From assembly GCA_945271295.1 (NCBI GenBank), contig CALYPG010000002.1, positions 213,248-277,247 on the forward strand: 64,000 bases of DNA, read 5' to 3'. A program made the translations under genes and the position numbers. The DNA is from an uncultured Gilliamella sp. (GTDB lineage Bacteria; Pseudomonadota; Gammaproteobacteria; Enterobacterales; Orbaceae). Numbering within the stretch: position 1 is the first letter of the stretch; every line of letters starts with the position of its first letter. Positions 49,646 through 61,001 of the stretch are shown one piece after another. Below the pieces are notes generated by a model. It was given only the letters and a program-made list of their open reading frames with translations, had not been told where the DNA came from and did not search any database.

Positions 49646-50476
49646 CTATTGTTTAGCTAAAGCATCAATAACTGCTTGTTTAGCATTATCTGAGAGTTCC
49701 TTCCCCGTCCAAATTTTAAACTGAGCATTAGCCTGTGCTATAAACATATCGCGTCCAGAAATAGATTGCCATCCGGCTTGTTCTGCTTCTTGCCTAAAAC
49801 GTGTATGATAAGGAGTATAAACAATGTCATATGCCACTCCTTTACCTTTAAACCATGCTTGCTCATAAGCAGTTTGGTCTTCAAATTTACCTTTCATTCC
49901 TAGGGGTGTTGAATTAATAATAATTTGCGCTTCAACTTGCTTACGTTCTTCCCAAGCCACAATGTTGAGATTAAATTCTTTTGCTAATGCTTTAGGTAAA
50001 TCTGAATTAATATCGGTGACTGTTATATCTGTATAACCAAGATCATGTAAACCAACAACAGCAGCACGAGCAGCTCCTCCTGCGCCAAGTAACAAAACTT
50101 TTTGATATTGAGCAGGTATTTTTTTTTGTTTTAATGGCTCCATAAAACCAATAATATCAGTATTATCACCACAAAGCTTATCACCATCCCAATAAACTAA
50201 ATTAGCTGCACCAGCTTTTTTTACATGATCAGTAAAATAATCCAAGTAAGGAATAATGGTTTGTTTATGTGGAATGGTGACACATAAACCACGAATATTT
50301 AATAATCGAACTGACTTAAAAAGCGTTGCTATTTCCTCTGGTGGGGTTGGGAAAGCAACCAGTATAGCCGGTATACCGTGATCTTGAAATGATGTGGTAT
50401 GTATAAGTGGACTCATACTGTGCCCCAAGGGATAACCTATAATGCCGTATATACTATATGGAGAAAACTGATTCAT
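49646..50476 (-). CDS. aroE: Shikimate dehydrogenase AroE
   Basis: NADPH-dependent reduction of 3-dehydroshikimate. 276 residues. Shikimate site GIIGYPLGHSMSPLIH; catalytic lysine in CVTIPHKQ and aspartate in GDNTDIIGF; NADP loop LLGAGGAARAA. Its style (YGIIGYPLGHSMSP, VAFPTPPEEI) departs from the enterobacterial AroE and looks closer to anaerobe homologs, a hint of replacement by transfer. Confidence 0.93.
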   Translation of the reverse strand: MNQFSPYSIYGIIGYPLGHSMSPLIHTTSFQDHGIPAILVAFPTPPEEIATLFKSVRLLNIRGLCVTIPHKQTIIPYLDYFTDHVKKAGAANLVYWDGDKLCGDNTDIIGFMEPLKQKKIPAQYQKVLLLGAGGAARAAVVGLHDLGYTDITVTDINSDLPKALAKEFNLNIVAWEERKQVEAQIIINSTPLGMKGKFEDQTAYEQAWFKGKGVAYDIVYTPYHTRFRQEAEQAGWQSISGRDMFIAQANAQFKIWTGKELSDNAKQAVIDALAKQ

Positions 50477-50895
50477 ACTATCTCCTTGAAAGTGATAAAA
50501 TCAAATAGAAAAATATAATTTATAGTATTAAAACATATTTAATATAAAATTAAATATTTTCGAACATAATTATGTATTTATTTTAAATTTGCAACATTAT
50601 CACTTTTTATTTAAATTTGACCAACTTAGAATTAAAGAATATTTTAGTAAAAACAATGTTTGCCGATTATTTAACACTATTGTGATAAAGACTTATTTTT
50701 CATCTTGATATAAGATAATACTTGAGAATATTTGCATAAAAGCGTATACTTCGCTACCTCATTATTATGGGTGTAGTGTGAGAGGTTAGACTGCTTCTCA
50801 AATAGAACTGCAGCAAACTAAAAGCCTGACGAGGTTAATTCCATTAACATATTACGCCCAAGGCTTAAGCATAGAAATTTCGGAGAATTATTGAC
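50477..50895. other. Promoter and leader region of rpmB-rpmG
   Basis: Divergent region between aroE and rpmB. It holds the rpmB promoter and a leader of about 135 nt with CTAAAAGCCTGACGAGG and GCCCAAGGCTTAAGC segments that could fold. No gene. Confidence 0.45.
50722..50750 (+). promoter_or_regulatory. Promoter of rpmB-rpmG
   Basis: -35 TTGAGA (50722-50727), 17-bp spacer, -10 TATACT (50745-50750). The long leader to rpmB at 50896 may be used for autogenous control. Confidence 0.7.
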
Positions 50896-51132
50896 ATGTC
50901 ACGAGTATGCCAAGTAACAGGAAAAAGTCCTTTAGTAGGAAATAATCGTTCTCATGCGATGAATGCTACTAAACGTCGTTTTCTACCAAACCTTCAAACT
51001 CACCGTTTTTGGGTTGAGAGTGAAAAACGTTTTGTAAAATTGCGTATATCTGCTAAAGGTATGCGTACTATCGATAAAAAGGGTATTGATGCAGTTTTAG
51101 CTGAACTTCGTGCCCGTGGTGAAAAGTACTAA
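50896..51132 (+). CDS. rpmB: 50S ribosomal protein L28
   Basis: 78 residues. [27 protein letters not shown] and [17 protein letters not shown] are hallmark segments. Ribosome site GGAG ten bases upstream. Operon with rpmG, 15 bp apart. Confidence 0.98.
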   Translation: MSRVCQVTGKSPLVGNNRSHAMNATKRRFLPNLQTHRFWVESEKRFVKLRISAKGMRTIDKKGIDAVLAELRARGEKY

Positions 51133-51147
51133 TAAGGAAACCATATC

Positions 51148-51315
51148 ATGGCTAAAGGTGTACGCGAAAAAATTAGATTAGTTTCTTCTGCTGGTACAGG
51201 TCATTTTTATACCACTAGCAAAAATAAAAGAACCATGCCAGAAAAAATGGAGATCAAAAAATATGATCCTGTTGTTCGTCAGCATGTAATTTATAAAGAA
51301 GCTAAAATTAAATAA
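51148..51315 (+). CDS. rpmG: 50S ribosomal protein L33
   Basis: 55 residues beginning [20 protein letters not shown] and ending [16 protein letters not shown] sits upstream. This is the zinc-free form: no cysteines. Followed by a strong terminator. Confidence 0.98.
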   Translation: MAKGVREKIRLVSSAGTGHFYTTSKNKRTMPEKMEIKKYDPVVRQHVIYKEAKIK

Positions 51316-51340
51316 TTATTCTATATAAGATATAAACAAA

Positions 51341-51366
51341 AAAACCGACGTTTGTCGGTTTTTTTT
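51341..51366 (+). terminator. Terminator of rpmB-rpmG
   Basis: AAAACCGAC / GTCGGTTTT hairpin with eight Ts, 25 bp after the rpmG stop. Confidence 0.93.
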
Positions 51367-51620
51367 GTAACTAAATTTAACCAACACCCATTATCATTTA
51401 AATAATGATATTATCCACATCGTTAAACATCTGCTATACCAATAACTTTTCAACTATTTATTTACTATAAAATTAAATTAGTACCATTCAAAGTTAACAA
51501 GATAACAAACCGTGTTGAAACTATTAATACGATTTGTGGGAATATAAGATAGGTGAAAAATTCATACTGGATATGATAACTATTTTAATATTCAAATAAC
51601 TCATTGTTACTGAATATAAA

Positions 51621-51646
51621 AAAACTACCTGATAAACAGGTAGTTT
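51621..51646 (-). terminator. Terminator of gltP
   Basis: Perfect AAAACTACCTG / CAGGTAGTTTT stem; on the minus strand more Ts follow. 45 bp past the gltP stop. The remaining part of the 51367-51620 gap shows no gene. Confidence 0.88.
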
Positions 51647-51690
51647 TAACAAAGTTAATAATAATAGAACTAACTTTTTAAAGGTATTTT

Positions 51691-53013
51691 CTATTTTAGA
51701 TATTGTTGTTCATAAGCTCTGGCTTTTTTATCGTCGAATAAATGTTCCCAACGAGCGATTACAATAGCTGCTAAAGCATTACCAACAACATTAACCACCG
51801 TTCTCCCCATATCCAAAATACGTTCAACACCCATGATATAACCTATCCCTTCAAGTGGAATTCCCACGCTACCAAGTGTTGCTGATAAAACCAAAATAGA
51901 AGCACCTGGCACTCCAGCAATCCCTTTAGATGCAATCATCAAGGTAATAACAATAATAACTTGATCGGTAATAGTTAAATCCATATGGAAAAGTTGTGCT
52001 AAGAATATAACCGTAATACTTTGATAGAGTGTAGAACCATCAAGATTAAATGAATAACCAGTTGGAATAACAAAACTAGTTATAGCTTTAGGTGCCCCAT
52101 AAGCTTCCATTTTTTCAATAATTTTAGGTAATGCTGTTTCTGAACTCGCTGTCGAGAATGCAATAATGAGTTCTTCTTTCAAAATTCGTAATAAAGTGAA
52201 AATATTAAATTTACACATTTTACAAACTACCCCAAATACCAATATGGTAAAAATAATCATAGCTGAATAAACAGTCAAAATTAGTTTAAATAGTGGTATT
52301 AAAGATTCAAATCCATATTTAGCAACAGTAACAGTAATCAGTGCAAATACACCTATTGGTGCATAGCGCATAATCATATTAGTTACTTTAAACATTGTGT
52401 CAGAAACAACTTTCAAGAAAAATACAAATGGTTCACGTTGTTTAGTTGGCAAAGACATTAAACCTAAACCAAAAAACACACAGAAAAAGATCACTGGTAA
52501 AATGGCACCATCAGCCATTGCTTTAAAAATATTGGCTGGGATCATATCTAAAATCATCACGATCAAACCATGCGGTTTACCACTTAGTTCTTCAGTAGCC
52601 TTGGTGTATTTACTGATATCTGCAGTTGCAAGAGTTGAAGAATCAATACCAGCTCCTGGTGCAAAAATATTTCCCCAGAAAAGACCTAATAAAATAGCTA
52701 TAGTAGTAATAATTTCAAAATAGAGAATCGTTTTAAAACCTAACGTTCCTAGCCGTTTAGAACCACCAATCCCAGCAATACCTAAGGTTAGGGTACTGAG
52801 AATAATAGGTAACACGATCATTTTTATTAAACGAATAAAAATATCACCTGCTGGCTGAAATATGTTTACTATTGTAAATTGATAATATTCATGTAACGGG
52901 TGATTAAGATCGGATAATTGATAAAAATAAGATCCGACAATAACACCTAGAATTAAAGCAATTAAAATTTGCCATGCTAGGTTAGTTAAGATTTTTTTTA
53001 TTGAAAATGCCAT
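51691..53013 (-). CDS. gltP: Glutamate/aspartate:proton symporter GltP
   Basis: Inner-membrane DAACS-family transporter. 440 residues, E. coli GltP is 437. Serine-rich reentrant loop AFSTASSETALP, the NLDGSTLYQS motif and the IAGVPGASILVL hairpin are all present, as is DMGRTVVNVVGNALA with the substrate aspartate. Monocistronic. Confidence 0.95.
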   Translation of the reverse strand: MAFSIKKILTNLAWQILIALILGVIVGSYFYQLSDLNHPLHEYYQFTIVNIFQPAGDIFIRLIKMIVLPIILSTLTLGIAGIGGSKRLGTLGFKTILYFEIITTIAILLGLFWGNIFAPGAGIDSSTLATADISKYTKATEELSGKPHGLIVMILDMIPANIFKAMADGAILPVIFFCVFFGLGLMSLPTKQREPFVFFLKVVSDTMFKVTNMIMRYAPIGVFALITVTVAKYGFESLIPLFKLILTVYSAMIIFTILVFGVVCKMCKFNIFTLLRILKEELIIAFSTASSETALPKIIEKMEAYGAPKAITSFVIPTGYSFNLDGSTLYQSITVIFLAQLFHMDLTITDQVIIVITLMIASKGIAGVPGASILVLSATLGSVGIPLEGIGYIMGVERILDMGRTVVNVVGNALAAIVIARWEHLFDDKKARAYEQQYLK

Positions 53014-53048
53014 TAATTATTATTCCTTATTATAGTTATCTAAAATAA

Positions 53049-53082
53049 AAAAGGACTAGTTATGTTAGCTAATCCTTTTAGA
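53049..53082 (-). terminator. Terminator of gyrA
   Basis: Imperfect AAAAGGA(C)TAG / CTA(A)TCCTTTT hairpin with flanking A and T runs, ten or so bases after the gyrA stop on the minus strand. Confidence 0.7.
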
Positions 53083-53092
53083 TAATTAAAAA

Positions 53093-55777
53093 CTACTCTT
53101 CCGACTCCTGAGTTGAATCATTCTGTTGATCACTCAGTGATAACTCTTCTTCATCTTCAGTTTCGGCAATTCTCTGCAATCCAACAACTTTTTCATTTTC
53201 TGCGGTGCGAATAAGCATAACCCCTTGAGTATTACGCCCAACTATACTTACTTCCGCTACCCGAGTACGAACGAGTGTTCCTGCATCAGTAATTAACATA
53301 ATTTGATCGGTTTCATCTACTTGTACCGCACCAACTACTGCGCCATTTCGATCACTAACTTTGATTGAAATGACACCTTTAGTTGCACGTGATTTAGTTG
53401 GATATAACTCCTGTTCAGTACGTTTACCAAAACCATTTTGTGTTGCAGTTAAAATCGCACCATTACCCCGTGGTACAATAAGTGAAACAACTTTATCATC
53501 ACTATCAAGTTTAATACCACGGACACCCGCTGCCGTTCTGCCCATACAACGAACTTTATTGGTTGGAAAACGCACAACTTTACCATTTGCAGAAAATAAC
53601 ATGATGTCTTCAGTATTAGATATTTGAGCAACTTCCTCATCATTTTCGTTTTCTTCAACAATTGCATCATCATTGAATTCTTCTTCATCTGTTATTGCCG
53701 TTGGATCATTACTGGTTAAGTCAACACCAATTAATTCATCATCATCACGTAAGTTGATAGCAATAATACCACCAGTTCGTGGACGACTAAATTCAATCAG
53801 AGATGTCTTCTTAACTGTACCTTGTGCGGTAGCCATAAATACGCAATGTTCGTCATCAAATTCTTTAACAGGCAAAATAGCCGTTATACGTTCATCAGCT
53901 TCTAACGGTAATAAATTGATAATTGGACGACCACGAGAACCCCTGCTCGCTTCTGGTAATTGGTATACCTTCATCCAATATAATCGTCCACGACTTGAAA
54001 AACAAAGGATTGTATCATGCGTATTAGCTATTAGTAATTTCTCAACAAAATCTTCTTCTTTAATTTTAGTTGCTGATTTACCTTTACCACCTCGACGCTG
54101 TGCTTCATAATCTGACAGTGGTTGATACTTCACATAACCTTGATGTGAAAGAGTCACTACCACATCTTCTTGAGCAATCAGGTCTTCGATATTAATATCA
54201 GCACTACTTGCGGTTATTTCAGTTCTTCTTGCATCCTGGAATTGATCGCGAACCGCTTCAAGCTCTTCACGAATTACCGCCATCAATCTTTCCGGATTTG
54301 CTAAAATGTGTAATAGTTCGCCAATTTGTACTAATAATTCTTTATATTCATCAAGAATTTTATCGTGTTCAAGACCAGTTAAACGATGTAAGCGCAGATC
54401 TAAAATAGCCTGAGCTTGAGCATCAGATAGGTAATAATGCCCATCACGAATCCCAAATTCGGGAGCTAAATCTTCTGGACGTGCTGCATCATTTCCTGCT
54501 TTTTCAAGCATAGCAGCAACATTACCCAGTTGCCATGCTTGAGCTAGCAATTTATTTTTTGCTTCTGCTGGTGTTGATGCTGCCCGAATTAATTCAATAA
54601 CAGGATCAATATTAGCAAGAGCTATAGCTAAACCTTCTAATACATGCGCTCGCTCACGTGCTTTACGTAACTCATAAATAGTTCGACGTGTTACAACTTC
54701 ACGTCGATGAAGCACAAAAGCTTCAATCATATCACGAAGGTTTAACAGTTTAGGTTGACCTTGGTGCAAAGCCACCATGTTAATACCAAAAGAAACTTGT
54801 AACTGCGTGAGTGAGAAAAGATTATTTAATACCACTTCGCCAACTGCATCTCGTTTGATTTCAATGACAATTCGCATACCATCTTTGTCAGATTCGTCAC
54901 GTAAAGCAGAAATACCTTCAACTTTTTTATCTTTAACTAATTCGGCAATTTTCTCGATTAGTTTTTTCTTATTAACTTGATATGGGATCTCATTAACAAT
55001 AATGGTTTCGCGTCCACTATGATCGTCAACTTCAACTGTCGCTTTAGAACGAATATAAATAATACCGCGACCAGTACGATAAGCATTTTCAATCCCTTTA
55101 CGACCATTAATTAGTGCAGCTGTTGGGAAATCTGGACCATGGATATACTCCATTAAACCATCAACTGAAATATTTTCGTCTTCAATAAATGCTAGACAAC
55201 CATTAATTACTTCAGACAGATTATGTGGTGGAATATTAGTTGCCATACCAACAGCAATTCCAGAAGATCCATTGATTAACAAGTTTGGAATACGTGTTGG
55301 TAACACATCAGGAATCATTTCTGATCCATCATAATTTGGCGAGAAATCAACCGTTTCTTTATCTAAATCAGTCAGTAATGCACCAGCAAATTTTTGCATG
55401 CGAATTTCCGTATAACGCATAGCCGCTGCAGAATCACCGTCAACTGAACCAAAATTACCTTGCCCATCAACAAGCATATAACGTAAGGAGAATGGCTGAG
55501 CCATACGTACAATAGTATCATAAACGGCTGAATCCCCATGCGGATGGTATTTACCTATTACATCTCCAACTACACGAGCTGATTTTCGATAAGGTTTATT
55601 CCAATCATAACCAGCTTCATGCATAGCAAATAAAACACGTCGATGAACAGGCTTTAAACCATCACGCACATCAGGTAGAGCACGTCCAACAATTACAGAC
55701 ATGGCATAATCAAGATAAGAGGATTTGAGCTCATCTTCAATATTAACGGGGGTTATTTCTTTGGCTAGTTCGGTCAT
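53093..55777 (-). CDS. gyrA: DNA gyrase subunit A
   Basis: Breakage-reunion subunit. 894 residues. Catalytic tyrosine in [11 protein letters not shown]; quinolone region [17 protein letters not shown] carries Ser and Asp at the positions of E. coli Ser83 and Asp87, the susceptible form. C-terminal beta-pinwheel has QRRGGKGKS as GyrA box, then repeated blades. An acidic insert ([20 protein letters not shown] and following) lies in the pinwheel, and the tail is acidic. Monocistronic. Confidence 0.98.
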   Translation of the reverse strand: MTELAKEITPVNIEDELKSSYLDYAMSVIVGRALPDVRDGLKPVHRRVLFAMHEAGYDWNKPYRKSARVVGDVIGKYHPHGDSAVYDTIVRMAQPFSLRYMLVDGQGNFGSVDGDSAAAMRYTEIRMQKFAGALLTDLDKETVDFSPNYDGSEMIPDVLPTRIPNLLINGSSGIAVGMATNIPPHNLSEVINGCLAFIEDENISVDGLMEYIHGPDFPTAALINGRKGIENAYRTGRGIIYIRSKATVEVDDHSGRETIIVNEIPYQVNKKKLIEKIAELVKDKKVEGISALRDESDKDGMRIVIEIKRDAVGEVVLNNLFSLTQLQVSFGINMVALHQGQPKLLNLRDMIEAFVLHRREVVTRRTIYELRKARERAHVLEGLAIALANIDPVIELIRAASTPAEAKNKLLAQAWQLGNVAAMLEKAGNDAARPEDLAPEFGIRDGHYYLSDAQAQAILDLRLHRLTGLEHDKILDEYKELLVQIGELLHILANPERLMAVIREELEAVRDQFQDARRTEITASSADINIEDLIAQEDVVVTLSHQGYVKYQPLSDYEAQRRGGKGKSATKIKEEDFVEKLLIANTHDTILCFSSRGRLYWMKVYQLPEASRGSRGRPIINLLPLEADERITAILPVKEFDDEHCVFMATAQGTVKKTSLIEFSRPRTGGIIAINLRDDDELIGVDLTSNDPTAITDEEEFNDDAIVEENENDEEVAQISNTEDIMLFSANGKVVRFPTNKVRCMGRTAAGVRGIKLDSDDKVVSLIVPRGNGAILTATQNGFGKRTEQELYPTKSRATKGVISIKVSDRNGAVVGAVQVDETDQIMLITDAGTLVRTRVAEVSIVGRNTQGVMLIRTAENEKVVGLQRIAETEDEEELSLSDQQNDSTQESEE

Positions 55778-55875
55778 AACACCAGGATCTCTTATAAATT
55801 TAGGTCGTTAAGATAGCTTATAATTATAGCATAACATTCATTATTAAGGCAGAACTAAACTGTTTTTATTTCAAT

Positions 55876-56454
55876 TTATTCGGTGTGATTAAATAATGTA
55901 ATTTCAATTAATTGACATAAACAATTTAAAATCATGGCATGCATTTCATAGGCCATCACTTTCTTGTAAGAAGGGACTCTAATTTCAATATCATTCTGCC
56001 CTAATAGGCCAATAACTTCTCCACCATCAAAAGCGGTTAATACAACAATTTTCATATCTTTAATCACTGCTTCTTGAACGGCTCGAATAATCGATCGACT
56101 ATTACCCTGACAGGAAGATACAATTAAAATATCACCTTGTTGACCTAATGCTTGAATTTGACGTGCATAAACTTCCTCATGATTGGCTATAGCACTTAAT
56201 AAAACATTATCAGCAACTAAAGCGATGGCAGGGATACTCGGCCTTTCAATAGTAATACTAGTGATTAATCGTGATGTAAAGCTTTGAACATTAGCAGCTG
56301 ATGCCCCATTGCCACAACTCATAATTTTATTGCCGTTAAGCAAACCTTCAACAATAATTTTGGCAGCTTTTTCAATTGATAATCCTAACGATTCAGCCAT
56401 TACAATTTGGGTTTGAATACTTTCTGTAAAATAATTTTTAATTAAATTTTGCAC
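55876..56454 (-). CDS. diaA: DnaA initiator-associating protein DiaA
   Basis: SIS-domain protein, 192 residues; E. coli DiaA is 196 and binds DnaA to time initiation. ImSCGNGASAANVQSFTSRL is the phosphosugar-fold loop; paralog GmhA differs. Third in the lpoA-yraN-diaA order, 14 bp after yraN, which favours DiaA over GmhA. The usual next gene (dolP/yraP) is missing; gyrA follows instead. Confidence 0.9.
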   Translation of the reverse strand: MQNLIKNYFTESIQTQIVMAESLGLSIEKAAKIIVEGLLNGNKIMSCGNGASAANVQSFTSRLITSITIERPSIPAIALVADNVLLSAIANHEEVYARQIQALGQQGDILIVSSCQGNSRSIIRAVQEAVIKDMKIVVLTAFDGGEVIGLLGQNDIEIRVPSYKKVMAYEMHAMILNCLCQLIEITLFNHTE

Positions 56455-56468
56455 GTTTTCACCTAAAA

Positions 56469-56840
56469 TTAAAACGCATTAATAATCCATTGTTGAGTTT
56501 TACCAGTAATAGCAAAAACATCAAATCTAAATTCTGTTTTTTCAATATTTAAGTTTTGTGTTAGCATCCAACATTGTGCTGCTTGCTTAATTTTATTCTG
56601 TTTACTTTGCGTAATCGTCGTTGCTGCATATCCAAAATCAGCATTCTTTCGGTAACGCACTTCAACAAACACATAACATGCATTATCACGCATGACTAAG
56701 TCAAGTTCACCCAAACGATATTGACAATTTTTTGCCAGTAAAGTAAGTCCTTGCTTAATCAAATACTGGCAAGCAATATTTTCATAATGCTTACCAATTT
56801 GGTTATTATTCACTTTTCGGTTTAGATTTATCTTCACCAT
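56469..56840 (-). CDS. yraN: YraN family (UPF0102) nuclease-like protein
   Basis: 123 residues from the ATG at 56840; a GTG at 56879 is the longer alternative, and both overlap the 3' end of lpoA. Holliday-junction-resolvase-like fold: GKHYENIACQYLIKQG, the acidic pair in RLGELDLVMRD and the FVEVRYRK motif (Glu-x-Arg in place of Glu-x-Lys). Biological role unknown. Confidence 0.9.
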   Translation of the reverse strand: MVKINLNRKVNNNQIGKHYENIACQYLIKQGLTLLAKNCQYRLGELDLVMRDNACYVFVEVRYRKNADFGYAATTITQSKQNKIKQAAQCWMLTQNLNIEKTEFRFDVFAITGKTQQWIINAF

Positions 56841-58662
56841 ACGTATATTGTTGCCAAGATAATGACCGAATAATGTCACATTGATCTAAGGTTGATAATT
56901 TACCCGTCATTCCTTCTAAAAAATCAACTTGATGTGAATCTAATTGATTATACCGATTAGCCAATCGCCATGCATCGATCCCCATAGCATATAAACGCAT
57001 TAATGAATAATCTTTTCGAATGTTACTAGGAAGAGTGAATGTATTGTTTTGTTCATTAATAATCATAGGAATATCAGCATATTCAGTCTGATTCATATCA
57101 TAATAGAAATCATTAGATGCGTTAGCCACATGACTTTTAGAACTTGAGTAAAGCTTTATCGATGATGGTGTATTACCAATAGATTTCCGCGCTCCCATGT
57201 CAAGCATTGGTTTAATAAGAGTTAATTCATCGTAAGAAGCATAAATATAAACTGCATCAAAATCACCTCCTGATCGATTAGACGGCAGTGAATAAGATGT
57301 CATACCATCAATCAAAATCGGATCACCGGTAAGGCGGATGCCTACATTGCGATTCATATTAGCGCTGAGTGTTTTAGTACTACCAAAATATTGCACATAA
57401 GCTTGAGATTTGTTTGATGATAATTGCAACCATTCTTTAGCAAAACTCTGTGCAACACGCTCCCCTAATTCATTTTGAGGTAACAATAATAAAGGTTTTA
57501 ATTTACTTTGCGCAAAAATATGGGCAGCTGCATCTTTCGCTTCATCTTCGGGTGATAACGCGAAAAAACACATTTTATTTGAAGAAACACTGTTATTATC
57601 AATTTTATTTAATGCTAAGACAGATATAGCAGGACCTAACTGTTTTATTTTAATTACTTCATCTTTTAATAATGGACCTACAATTAAATCATAATTACCT
57701 TCTTGTACCTGTTCAATAATAGTTTGTAATGATGTAGTAGTAGTGTCAAATACTTTCACATTTTGTTGCGGTTCCTGTGGGAAAAACTTTATCGCATCTT
57801 GATATCCTTGTTGAATAGTTTCACCAAATACACGAGAAGAACCATTTAAAGGTAATAGTAGCGCTATATTTTTAGCATTCGCATCATCAATAGAAAGTGT
57901 TTTTTGACCAGCTAATATAGAGCTAATAGCTTTTGCCGGATGATTGGAATATTGCATCAACCAAGTGTTAATAGCTTGTTTTAATGAATTATTATTTTTG
58001 GGCTCATATTGATTGATATTCTCTGAATTAGTTTCATCATCTTGAATAAGTGATGGCTGCGTATTATTATTATATGCATAAATTAAATCTAACCAACCCT
58101 GTAAAACTGTTTCATTGCCATAAATTATAATTGTTTCTAGTTCATCAATACTTAATTTACTTAAAAAGTTCCAGGTATCGTTAATTATTTGCCTTTTTTT
58201 TCTTTCAGGAACAAATTTTTCTATTTCAACATAATCATGAAGTTGGGCATTGATATCTTTATTTTTACCATCTAATGCTAATTTAATAGTATAATAACGA
58301 TATAATTGTGAATTAATCATACTTTGGATTGGCAATTTATCGAGACTGAATGGCTTGCCAGTCTTTATTGCAATTTCAGCTTGTGATAACAATATGTCTA
58401 TTTGTTGTTTTTCATTAAGTGATGTAGGTAATTTAGACAATAAGTTACTTGCCTGAGTAAATTTATTTTCATTTATGAATGCTCTAACAGCTAATAATTG
58501 CCAATCAGTTTTAATCGAACCTGAACTAGCTTCTGCCTTAGAAAGATAATAATCAGAGCTTTTAGTATCGTCAAAAACATTATTTGATATACTCGGGCAT
58601 CCCACCAATAATGTTAGTAATCCAAACATTAATATATTATAAAAAAAGCGTTTTAAATTCAT
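56806..58662 (-). CDS. lpoA: Penicillin-binding protein activator LpoA
   Basis: Outer-membrane lipoprotein that reaches through the periplasm to activate PBP1A. 618 residues from the ATG at 58662; earlier ATGs at 58668 and 58692 are in frame but lie in or against the AAGAGA site. Lipobox LLVGC near residue 22. N-terminal TPR-like helices (about 30-230), then a periplasmic-binding-protein domain (KNIALLLPLNGSSRVFGETIQQGYQDA). Shorter than E. coli LpoA (678). Confidence 0.93.
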   Translation of the reverse strand: MNLKRFFYNILMFGLLTLLVGCPSISNNVFDDTKSSDYYLSKAEASSGSIKTDWQLLAVRAFINENKFTQASNLLSKLPTSLNEKQQIDILLSQAEIAIKTGKPFSLDKLPIQSMINSQLYRYYTIKLALDGKNKDINAQLHDYVEIEKFVPERKKRQIINDTWNFLSKLSIDELETIIIYGNETVLQGWLDLIYAYNNNTQPSLIQDDETNSENINQYEPKNNNSLKQAINTWLMQYSNHPAKAISSILAGQKTLSIDDANAKNIALLLPLNGSSRVFGETIQQGYQDAIKFFPQEPQQNVKVFDTTTTSLQTIIEQVQEGNYDLIVGPLLKDEVIKIKQLGPAISVLALNKIDNNSVSSNKMCFFALSPEDEAKDAAAHIFAQSKLKPLLLLPQNELGERVAQSFAKEWLQLSSNKSQAYVQYFGSTKTLSANMNRNVGIRLTGDPILIDGMTSYSLPSNRSGGDFDAVYIYASYDELTLIKPMLDMGARKSIGNTPSSIKLYSSSKSHVANASNDFYYDMNQTEYADIPMIINEQNNTFTLPSNIRKDYSLMRLYAMGIDAWRLANRYNQLDSHQVDFLEGMTGKLSTLDQCDIIRSLSWQQYTYGEDKSKPKSE

Positions 58663-58682
58663 ACCCATTCTCTTGTAAATTG

Positions 58683-59765
58683 TTATCCCCAAATTCGCTG
58701 TACATGAATAGTCACTTCTTCTCGATCATGATAAAGTTGTTTAGCCTGAATTTGTACATTGATTTGTTTATTATGTAATTCATCAATCAATAATTGCAAA
58801 TTTTGTTTTACTTCTTCATAACGTTTCTTCATCGGTAACTTGAGATTAAAAATAGTCTCTCTACACCACCCATTAGTAAGCCATTTTGCAATTAATCCCG
58901 TTATCTTTGTCGGTTTTTCCACCATGTCGCATACCAACCAGTAAATATTATGCTTTTTAGGTGTAAATTTAAAGCCATCTTCTCGATAATGTTTAACTTG
59001 ACCGGTTGACATTAATTTTTCATTCATGGCACCATTATCAATAGCATAAACCATCATATTACGTTTAACTAATTGATAAGTCCAGCCCCCTGGGCAAGCA
59101 CCTAAATCCACAGCATTTAATCCACCTTTTAACCTTTCATCCCACTCTTCATAAGGAATAAATATATGAAAAGCCTCTTCTAATTTTAGAGTAGAACGGC
59201 TTGGTGCATCGGCAGGGAATTTTAATCTTGGTATTCCCATATAAAAAGGTGAGTTATTTTGGCTAAAAGAATAACCAACATAGCAACAATTATTATTGAT
59301 AAAAAATAGGTGAATAACTGGACGGGATGGATTAGCTATTTTTAATAAAATACGTTTATTACGTAATGCCTGTCTTAAAGGAACGGTAAATTTACGGCAA
59401 AAACTGGCAAGTTCTTTACCTTCATTAGTGTCTGCAACTTCAACCCGCAAATCACCGGCTTTATCAATACAATCAGATAAAACATCAATAATTGGCGTTA
59501 TACGATCATTAGTCGGTAGATCAGTTAGTAAATTCCCTGCCACAAACATTTGTCGAGCGAAGACCAATTTACGGAAAGAAAGGTTTTTCACTAATGTTTG
59601 AGCATCATTATCTTGGTAACATTGGAAAATCACATAACCACATTTTTCATTAACTTTAGCAAAACCATATATTTCTTGTTGCGAAGCTTTATCTGTGATT
59701 TCTGCTGCACATTCTTTTTCAAATCCTGAACGACAGTACAAAATAATTTTGTTAAGTTTTTGCAT
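58683..59765 (-). CDS. rlmM: 23S rRNA C2498 2'-O-ribose methyltransferase RlmM
   Basis: SAM-dependent enzyme of the RlmM/FtsJ fold acting on nascent 23S rRNA. 360 residues. N-terminal THUMP-like part; SAM loop [17 protein letters not shown]; catalytic lysine, aspartate in [12 protein letters not shown]. Starts 47 bp after the lpxL stop... on the same strand and runs into lpoA; its stop is 20 bp from the lpoA start. Confidence 0.95.
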   Translation of the reverse strand: MQKLNKIILYCRSGFEKECAAEITDKASQQEIYGFAKVNEKCGYVIFQCYQDNDAQTLVKNLSFRKLVFARQMFVAGNLLTDLPTNDRITPIIDVLSDCIDKAGDLRVEVADTNEGKELASFCRKFTVPLRQALRNKRILLKIANPSRPVIHLFFINNNCCYVGYSFSQNNSPFYMGIPRLKFPADAPSRSTLKLEEAFHIFIPYEEWDERLKGGLNAVDLGACPGGWTYQLVKRNMMVYAIDNGAMNEKLMSTGQVKHYREDGFKFTPKKHNIYWLVCDMVEKPTKITGLIAKWLTNGWCRETIFNLKLPMKKRYEEVKQNLQLLIDELHNKQINVQIQAKQLYHDREEVTIHVQRIWG

Positions 59766-59811
59766 ATTTGTGTATTTAACTTGTTAAACTATCCTATAAG
59801 TAAAAATGATA

Positions 59812-60762
59812 TTAATCTGATTGCACACTATTAGTATACAAAGGTAAATCACCTTTTGGGCGAGTTTTAAAACGCCGATGCAACCACATATATTGCTCGG
59901 GCGCTTTTAATATCTCGTTTTCAATCGCTTTATTCATAAATGTTGCAGCCTGTACATCATCATCCTTAGGATAACCTTGCAGTTCTGATGAAACGTAAAC
60001 AGTATAATGACCATTTTTTTCCCGTTTTGGAGTAAAAGGAATAATAGCTGGTTGGCCAAGTTTAACTAAAATACGTGTACCAATTGTGGTTGCGGCTTTT
60101 TCAACTGCAAAAAATGGCGCAAATACACTATTTTTAGGCCCATAATCATGATCTGGCGCATACCATAACAGTTCACCATTTTTTAAAGCACGTATCATTC
60201 CCTTGGTATTATGGCGATCAAGCATATATTTATTTGATTTTAGCCGACCTTTTAGCTGAACGTAATCCATAACAGGGTTATCATTTGGCCGATAAACTCC
60301 TACCCCTGGATGACTCATTCCTAAAATTCGTGCACCGATTTCTAAGGTTAAGAAATGAATACCAATGAGTAATACTCCTTGACCTGACTGTTGTATTTGA
60401 GTTATATGGGAATCATCGATAATTGAAGTATGTTTTGACAGTCGTTTATCCGACCAAAACCATGCAATACCTGTTTCAAAAATAGCAAGGCCTGTTGAAA
60501 TAAAATTTTCACGTAGCATCAACTCCCGTTCTTGTTTTGATTTCTCAGGAAAACAGAGTTGAAGATTTTGTCTTGCCGTTTCTTTACGCTTACTAATGAG
60601 TTTCATAGAAAGCAAACCTAAACATTTGCCTAATGAATAAATGATTGGATACGGTAATAAAACTATTAGATATAAAACACCAATACCTAACCAAGTTAAC
60701 CAATAACGAGGATGTAATAAATTTATGGTAAATGCTGGGCGAATTTCCTGATTTTGGCTCAT
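59812..60762 (-). CDS. lpxL: Kdo2-lipid IVA lauroyltransferase LpxL
   Basis: Adds the first secondary acyl chain in lipid A synthesis at the inner membrane. 316 residues. LLHPRYWLTWLGIGVLYLIVLLPYP starts like E. coli LpxL; catalytic HX4E in GIHFLTLE; GVYRPNDNP, WYAPDHDYGPKNSVF and PEQYMWLHRRFKTRP are conserved. LpxP is the near paralog; acyl choice cannot be told from sequence. Confidence 0.94.
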   Translation of the reverse strand: MSQNQEIRPAFTINLLHPRYWLTWLGIGVLYLIVLLPYPIIYSLGKCLGLLSMKLISKRKETARQNLQLCFPEKSKQERELMLRENFISTGLAIFETGIAWFWSDKRLSKHTSIIDDSHITQIQQSGQGVLLIGIHFLTLEIGARILGMSHPGVGVYRPNDNPVMDYVQLKGRLKSNKYMLDRHNTKGMIRALKNGELLWYAPDHDYGPKNSVFAPFFAVEKAATTIGTRILVKLGQPAIIPFTPKREKNGHYTVYVSSELQGYPKDDDVQAATFMNKAIENEILKAPEQYMWLHRRFKTRPKGDLPLYTNSVQSD

Positions 60763-61001
60763 ATTAAGATGAAGTTATTTTTCCTATAAATTTGTTTATT
60801 ATATATTAATCTTGATTTTAGGGGCAGAAAAAATGAAAAATAGACTAACTAAGCTATATTTATACATTTTACATATAATGCAACAAAATATATAGACTTG
60901 ATGTAAATAGAATAGCTGTAACCAATTCTCATAATTTAACCTAATGTAATCATATGTTTTATAAATAAAAACATAGTTAATCTGAAATATTCTTATTAAC
61001 T

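Noticed and set aside
53673..54110. 145-codon plus-strand frame in gyrA
   Set aside because: Antisense shadow of gyrA.
55876..56454. GmhA (sedoheptulose-7-phosphate isomerase) as the identity of the SIS protein
   Set aside because: Position after lpoA-yraN and overall length favour DiaA.
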